DNA of 64,000 nucleotides from CALGFI01 sp963786805 (lineage in GTDB: Bacteria > Actinomycetota > UBA4738 > HRBIN12), in the NCBI GenBank assembly GCA_963786805.1, contig CAWBAK010000005.1:1-64000 (forward strand), written 5' to 3'. Positions 61,121 to 64,000 of this stretch are shown here, piece after piece; the first letter of the stretch is position 1; each line of letters begins with the position of its first letter. Under the pieces are notes generated by a model, which saw only the letters and a program-made list of their open reading frames with translations, had not been told where the DNA came from and made no database searches. Position numbers and translations under genes: made by a program.

Positions 61121-62941
61121 ATGACCAAGAAGCGCCGACCGTTCCTCTTCGGGATGCGAGCTCGTCTGCACGACGACGGGGGATTCAGCCTGCTCGAGAC
61201 GGTCATCGCGATCGGCATCATCTTCGGCTCGCTCCTCACCCTGGCGCTGAGCACCACGACGGGGCTCAAGTACTTCGGCGTCGGCCGGGAGCGCCAAGCG
61301 GCGAACCAGATCGCGAACCAGCTCATGGAGCAGACGCGCGGCCTCGCGTACCACAAGATCACGCGGGGGATGCAGACCTCGAGCCTGTCCACCGACCCCA
61401 ACCTCGTTACGAGCTGCGCCGGGGACGCCGTGGGCACCTACCGCTACGTGTCCTGTGCCGGGGACAAGATCCTCTCGACCACCCTCAACTGTCCGACCGT
61501 ATCGACCGACTGCGCCTCTCCGATCGTCCCCAACAACGGAACGATCGGAGAGTCCAGCGAGTACCCGCTGGACTACTCGTGGCGGACCTACATCACGAAC
61601 AACTGTCCGGTCGTGAGCGCGACCTGTACCACGGCGACGCCGTATAAGGTCACCGTCGTCGTCACGTGGGACGACGTCGATGTCGGCGCCTCACTCGCGC
61701 AGCGGGTCGTCACCCAGGGACTGTTCTGGTCGCCGCAGGGCTGCGTCAGCTCGCAGACGCATCCCTTCGCCGCGCCGTGTCAGTCCTTCTTCTACGGGCA
61801 GGCCCTGGCCCCCGAGGGACAGGCCACGGTCGCCGGAACGCTCTTGGGCGTCGACTTCAGCAGCGGAGCGATCACCACGACCGCGGCGGAGTCCACACTG
61901 CAACAGGAGCAGGTCTCGCAGGTTCAGGGGAACTGGACGCAGACAGGGACCCAGCTCACGACCAGCGGAGGCGATCAGTTCGGCGGCGCCACCAGCTCGA
62001 GTACCGCCGCCGCGGACGGCGACCCCTCGGGGACGACCCCCGGGTATGCGGCGACCGACTCCGGTATCACCGGAGCGGCGAGCGACCTCACGACGGCAGC
62101 CGGGACCAACCAGATGCGGTTCACGAGCGCCGCGGGGGACACGGGTCAGGCGATCAGCGCGGTGTCCGCGGGCGGCGCCAACGTGTGTCCCCCCACCCCA
62201 CCGGCGCCACCCGCCGAGAGCGATCTCGCGCCGTGCGGGGGCGCGCGCGTGCTGCAAGCGGGGACCTCACAAGCGGTCGGACACTTCCACGGCTTCACCT
62301 CCGACCTCGGCGACGCGACCCTGGTTTCGATCGCGAACCCCGCCACGGCGACCACCACATTCGCCAACCGGATGCTCGTGAGCGGCCAGAACGGCAACCT
62401 TCAGAACACGGTGAGCCGGTACATCGGCACGGTGAGGGTGGGCGGACTTCCCGCGAACGTCTCGGCTCCCGTGAACTGGGCCGGGTACTTCCTGCAGCTC
62501 TCCTCGTATCACGACACCGTGGTGTCGACCGCAGGAACGAGCGCGGCGGCGCCGACCGCGGCGGTGAATGCGGGGACGCTCAGCTACTGGAGCGGCGCGG
62601 GGTACACGAGCGTGAACCTCGCCACGACGCCCGCGTACTCGCTGTCGGGCCTCGTGCTGGATCACTCGACCACCGTCGGGCTGGACCTCGTCCGGGTGCG
62701 GATCGGGTCGAGCGGGACGGTCTCGATGCAGACGGTCCCGACGGTGACCTCGACCCCCACGGGGAGCGGTTCGATCCTGCGGAACATCGCCCAAGCGACG
62801 GTCGGCTCGCCGGTCTTCGGGACCTTCGACTACGACGTCTGGGTCAACGGCGTGCAGGTCGTCGACCTCACGATCAACCTGTCGCTCGGGACGGCCATGT
62901 CCAAGTCCATCTATCAGCCGGCTCCCTCGTCGGCGGCATGA
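61121..62941 (+). CDS. Large pilin-like protein with prepilin signal (PilV-like, possible tip adhesin)
   Basis: 606 residues from ATG 61121. Leader MTKKRRPFLFGMRARLHDDG, cleavage before FSLLETVIAIGIIFGSLLTL, with Glu5, then a long extracytoplasmic part. This is rich in Ser, Thr, Gly and Ala, with several cysteines in the first 250 residues (TSCAGDAVGTYRYVSCAGD, LNCPTVSTDCASP, NNCPVVSATCTTA) and a proline segment (CPPTPPAPPAESDLAPC). The C-terminal half looks beta-rich (TVRVGGLPANVSAPVNWAGY, VFGTFDYDVWVNGVQVVDLT). At four times pilin size it cannot be a normal filament subunit and may cap the pilus as an adhesin; that is inference. The stop overlaps the next gene (ATGA). Confidence 0.82.
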   Translation: MTKKRRPFLFGMRARLHDDGGFSLLETVIAIGIIFGSLLTLALSTTTGLKYFGVGRERQAANQIANQLMEQTRGLAYHKITRGMQTSSLSTDPNLVTSCAGDAVGTYRYVSCAGDKILSTTLNCPTVSTDCASPIVPNNGTIGESSEYPLDYSWRTYITNNCPVVSATCTTATPYKVTVVVTWDDVDVGASLAQRVVTQGLFWSPQGCVSSQTHPFAAPCQSFFYGQALAPEGQATVAGTLLGVDFSSGAITTTAAESTLQQEQVSQVQGNWTQTGTQLTTSGGDQFGGATSSSTAAADGDPSGTTPGYAATDSGITGAASDLTTAAGTNQMRFTSAAGDTGQAISAVSAGGANVCPPTPPAPPAESDLAPCGGARVLQAGTSQAVGHFHGFTSDLGDATLVSIANPATATTTFANRMLVSGQNGNLQNTVSRYIGTVRVGGLPANVSAPVNWAGYFLQLSSYHDTVVSTAGTSAAAPTAAVNAGTLSYWSGAGYTSVNLATTPAYSLSGLVLDHSTTVGLDLVRVRIGSSGTVSMQTVPTVTSTPTGSGSILRNIAQATVGSPVFGTFDYDVWVNGVQVVDLTINLSLGTAMSKSIYQPAPSSAA

Positions 62942-63576
62942 CGATCATGCGGAGGATCGCACGACTCGCGCGCCGGGAAGACGGGATGAGCCTCGTCGAG
63001 CTGCTCGTCGCGATGATGATCCTGGGCATCGTCGCCGTGGTGTTCGCGACGACCCTGTCCTCGGTCCAGCGGGTGGTGTCCCACACCGACTCCCGGACCC
63101 AGAACAACACCCAGGCTCGCCTGGCGATCGAGGAGCTCGATCGTGAGATCCGGTCCGGCAACGTCCTCTACGACCCGGGCAGCGGCGTCGACGCCAACTA
63201 CCGGTTCAAGATCTACACCCAGTCGAACGCGCCGACCCGCGACCCTGCTCCCGGGTACGTCTGCCGGCTCTGGCGCATCACGTCGACCTACGACCTGCAG
63301 ACCCGGTTCTGGCCGCCCACCCAACCCGAGGATGCGACCGACTGGCGGACCGTCGCCACCGGCGTCGTCAACCGGGCGCTGAGCCCCGCGGTCCCAGCGT
63401 TCGCACTCGACCCGGACCCGAACAAGGGCGGGCGCACGGTGAACATCGTCCTGATGATGAACAACGACCTGGCGGGCCGGCCGAACGAGACGCTGAAGGT
63501 CCAATCGGCGCTGACCGGGCGGAACACGTCCTACGGTTTCCCGGTGAGCGTCTGCAACACGGAGCCGGCCGACTGA
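62938..63576 (+). CDS. Minor pilin-like protein (PilW/PilJ type)
   Basis: 212 residues from ATG 62938 overlapping the previous stop. N-terminus MTIMRRIARLARREDG, cleavage before MSLVELLVAMMILGIVAVVF with Glu5, then TQARLAIEELDREIRSGNVL, a typical PilW/GspJ-like early helix. The globular domain contains YVCRLWRITSTYDLQTRFW and ends VSVCNTEPAD. Minor pilins of this type prime pilus assembly at the membrane together with PilV- and PilX-like partners, here on both sides. Confidence 0.88.
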   Translation: MTIMRRIARLARREDGMSLVELLVAMMILGIVAVVFATTLSSVQRVVSHTDSRTQNNTQARLAIEELDREIRSGNVLYDPGSGVDANYRFKIYTQSNAPTRDPAPGYVCRLWRITSTYDLQTRFWPPTQPEDATDWRTVATGVVNRALSPAVPAFALDPDPNKGGRTVNIVLMMNNDLAGRPNETLKVQSALTGRNTSYGFPVSVCNTEPAD

Positions 63577-64000
63577 TGAGGGGAGCGTGGATGTTCCAGC
63601 GGATCCACCGAGACGAGAGCGGCTTCGCGATGGTCTTCGCCGTCCTCGTGGTGTTCGTCGTCGTGACGCTGTCCATCACGGTGTTGAGCCTGTCGATCCA
63701 CAACAGCGAGCAGAGCGCCTACGACCGCCGGCGCGTGACGTCGGTCGTAGCCGCCGAGGCGGGGGTCGACGATGCCTGGAACAGGATCCAGACGACGGCG
63801 CCGGAGAACCTGCCGTGCACGACGCAGACCGGCTCGGTCGAAGCGGAGCCGGGCCCGGCGACGTTCTCCGCCGCCTACAGCTGGTACGCGGACTCGGCCG
63901 GTACGACACTCCTGACCGGGTGTCCGAGCCAGACGAACGTGCCGGCGGGCGTCCTGGTGACGGCGACGGGGCGAACGAGCAACACCGTCCCGAGGCAAGT
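63576..64000 (+). CDS. PilX-like pilus assembly protein (3' cut by window end)
   Basis: Starts at ATG 63576, sharing one base with the previous stop (TGATG), and stays open to the window end, giving at least 141 residues. Short leader MRGAWMFQRIHRDESG, then FAMVFAVLVVFVVVTLSITV, without the Glu5 seen in the other pilins, and LSIHNSEQSAYDRRRVTSVV followed by AAEAGVDDAWNRI. This is the PilX N-terminal pattern (hydrophobic helix, then a helix with AAEAG and a tryptophan). It completes a minor-pilin set with the two preceding genes. Confidence 0.8.
   Translation, partial: MRGAWMFQRIHRDESGFAMVFAVLVVFVVVTLSITVLSLSIHNSEQSAYDRRRVTSVVAAEAGVDDAWNRIQTTAPENLPCTTQTGSVEAEPGPATFSAAYSWYADSAGTTLLTGCPSQTNVPAGVLVTATGRTSNTVPRQ

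Noticed and set aside
1..64000. CRISPR arrays, insertion sequences, prophage or toxin-antitoxin modules
   Set aside because: No regularly spaced repeats, transposase motifs, terminal inverted repeats around a gene, or phage genes were seen on either strand.

Overview
The window is high-GC DNA from a deep-branching member of the Actinomycetota. From thrS (about 19.9 kb) to aroE (54.8 kb) the gene order follows a backbone I recall from Mycobacterium tuberculosis (thrS-HIT-pgsA-patA-pimA, pdxS-pdxT-yebC-ruvCAB, secDF-apt-relA-MBL-hisS-aspS, rarA-DUF948-DUF6167-alaS-yqgF-mltG-aroE). It differs in carrying a complete type IV pilus operon directly after aroE and five pilin-like genes at the right edge. 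That combination suggests a non-mycelial, early-branching class, not a typical actinomycete. No rRNA, CRISPR array, insertion sequence or prophage was seen.

Layout. (1) 1-4503: a stretch broken by a frameshift roughly every 50-150 bases. Under the damage are a short-chain dehydrogenase C-terminus, a small hypothetical protein, a DUF2207 membrane protein, a methyltransferase-uracil glycosylase fusion and a DUF7064-like protein. A large near-palindrome ends the stretch. (2) 4545-7083: a 3'-truncated phosphohexomutase (minus) and a 5'-truncated B12-dependent ribonucleotide reductase (plus), which look like assembly-joined pieces. (3) 7.2-16.5 kb: VOC protein, dUTPase, DinB protein, membrane proteins, an ECF sigma factor with a membrane beta-propeller partner, a class III cyclase with a serine hydrolase, an S51-like peptidase, and tRNAs Gly, Cys, Val and Val. 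(4) 16.6-30.3 kb: ABC exporter, thrS-HIT, two alpha/beta hydrolases, EF-G2, a phosphatidylinositol-mannoside-type lipid locus, lemA-htpX. (5) 30.4-54.8 kb: DUF3048 protein, vitamin B6 synthase pair, yebC, Holliday-junction genes ruvCAB, yajC-secDF protein export, apt-relA, dtd, hisS-aspS, rarA, alaS, yqgF, mltG, aroE. Most neighbours overlap by 1-8 bases, so this is largely one tightly packed plus-strand block. (6) 54.9-64.0 kb: roadblock/LC7 protein, pilB, pilT, pilC, two pilins, and three larger pilin-like proteins, the last cut by the window edge.

The most interesting biology is a SecD with a roughly 180-residue insert made of five cysteine-pair repeats, a tandem hydrolase pair in which one copy has lost its nucleophile, a degenerate PgsA-like protein at the head of the patA-pimA locus, a methyltransferase-DNA glycosylase fusion, and hints that c-di-GMP may control the pili.

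A caution on quality: essential genes such as thrS carry single-base frameshifts. In most of the cases I traced, the frame is restored by deleting one G after a C (or its complement), which points to a systematic sequencing error and not to gene decay. Starts and stops of frameshifted genes are given as the repaired gene.
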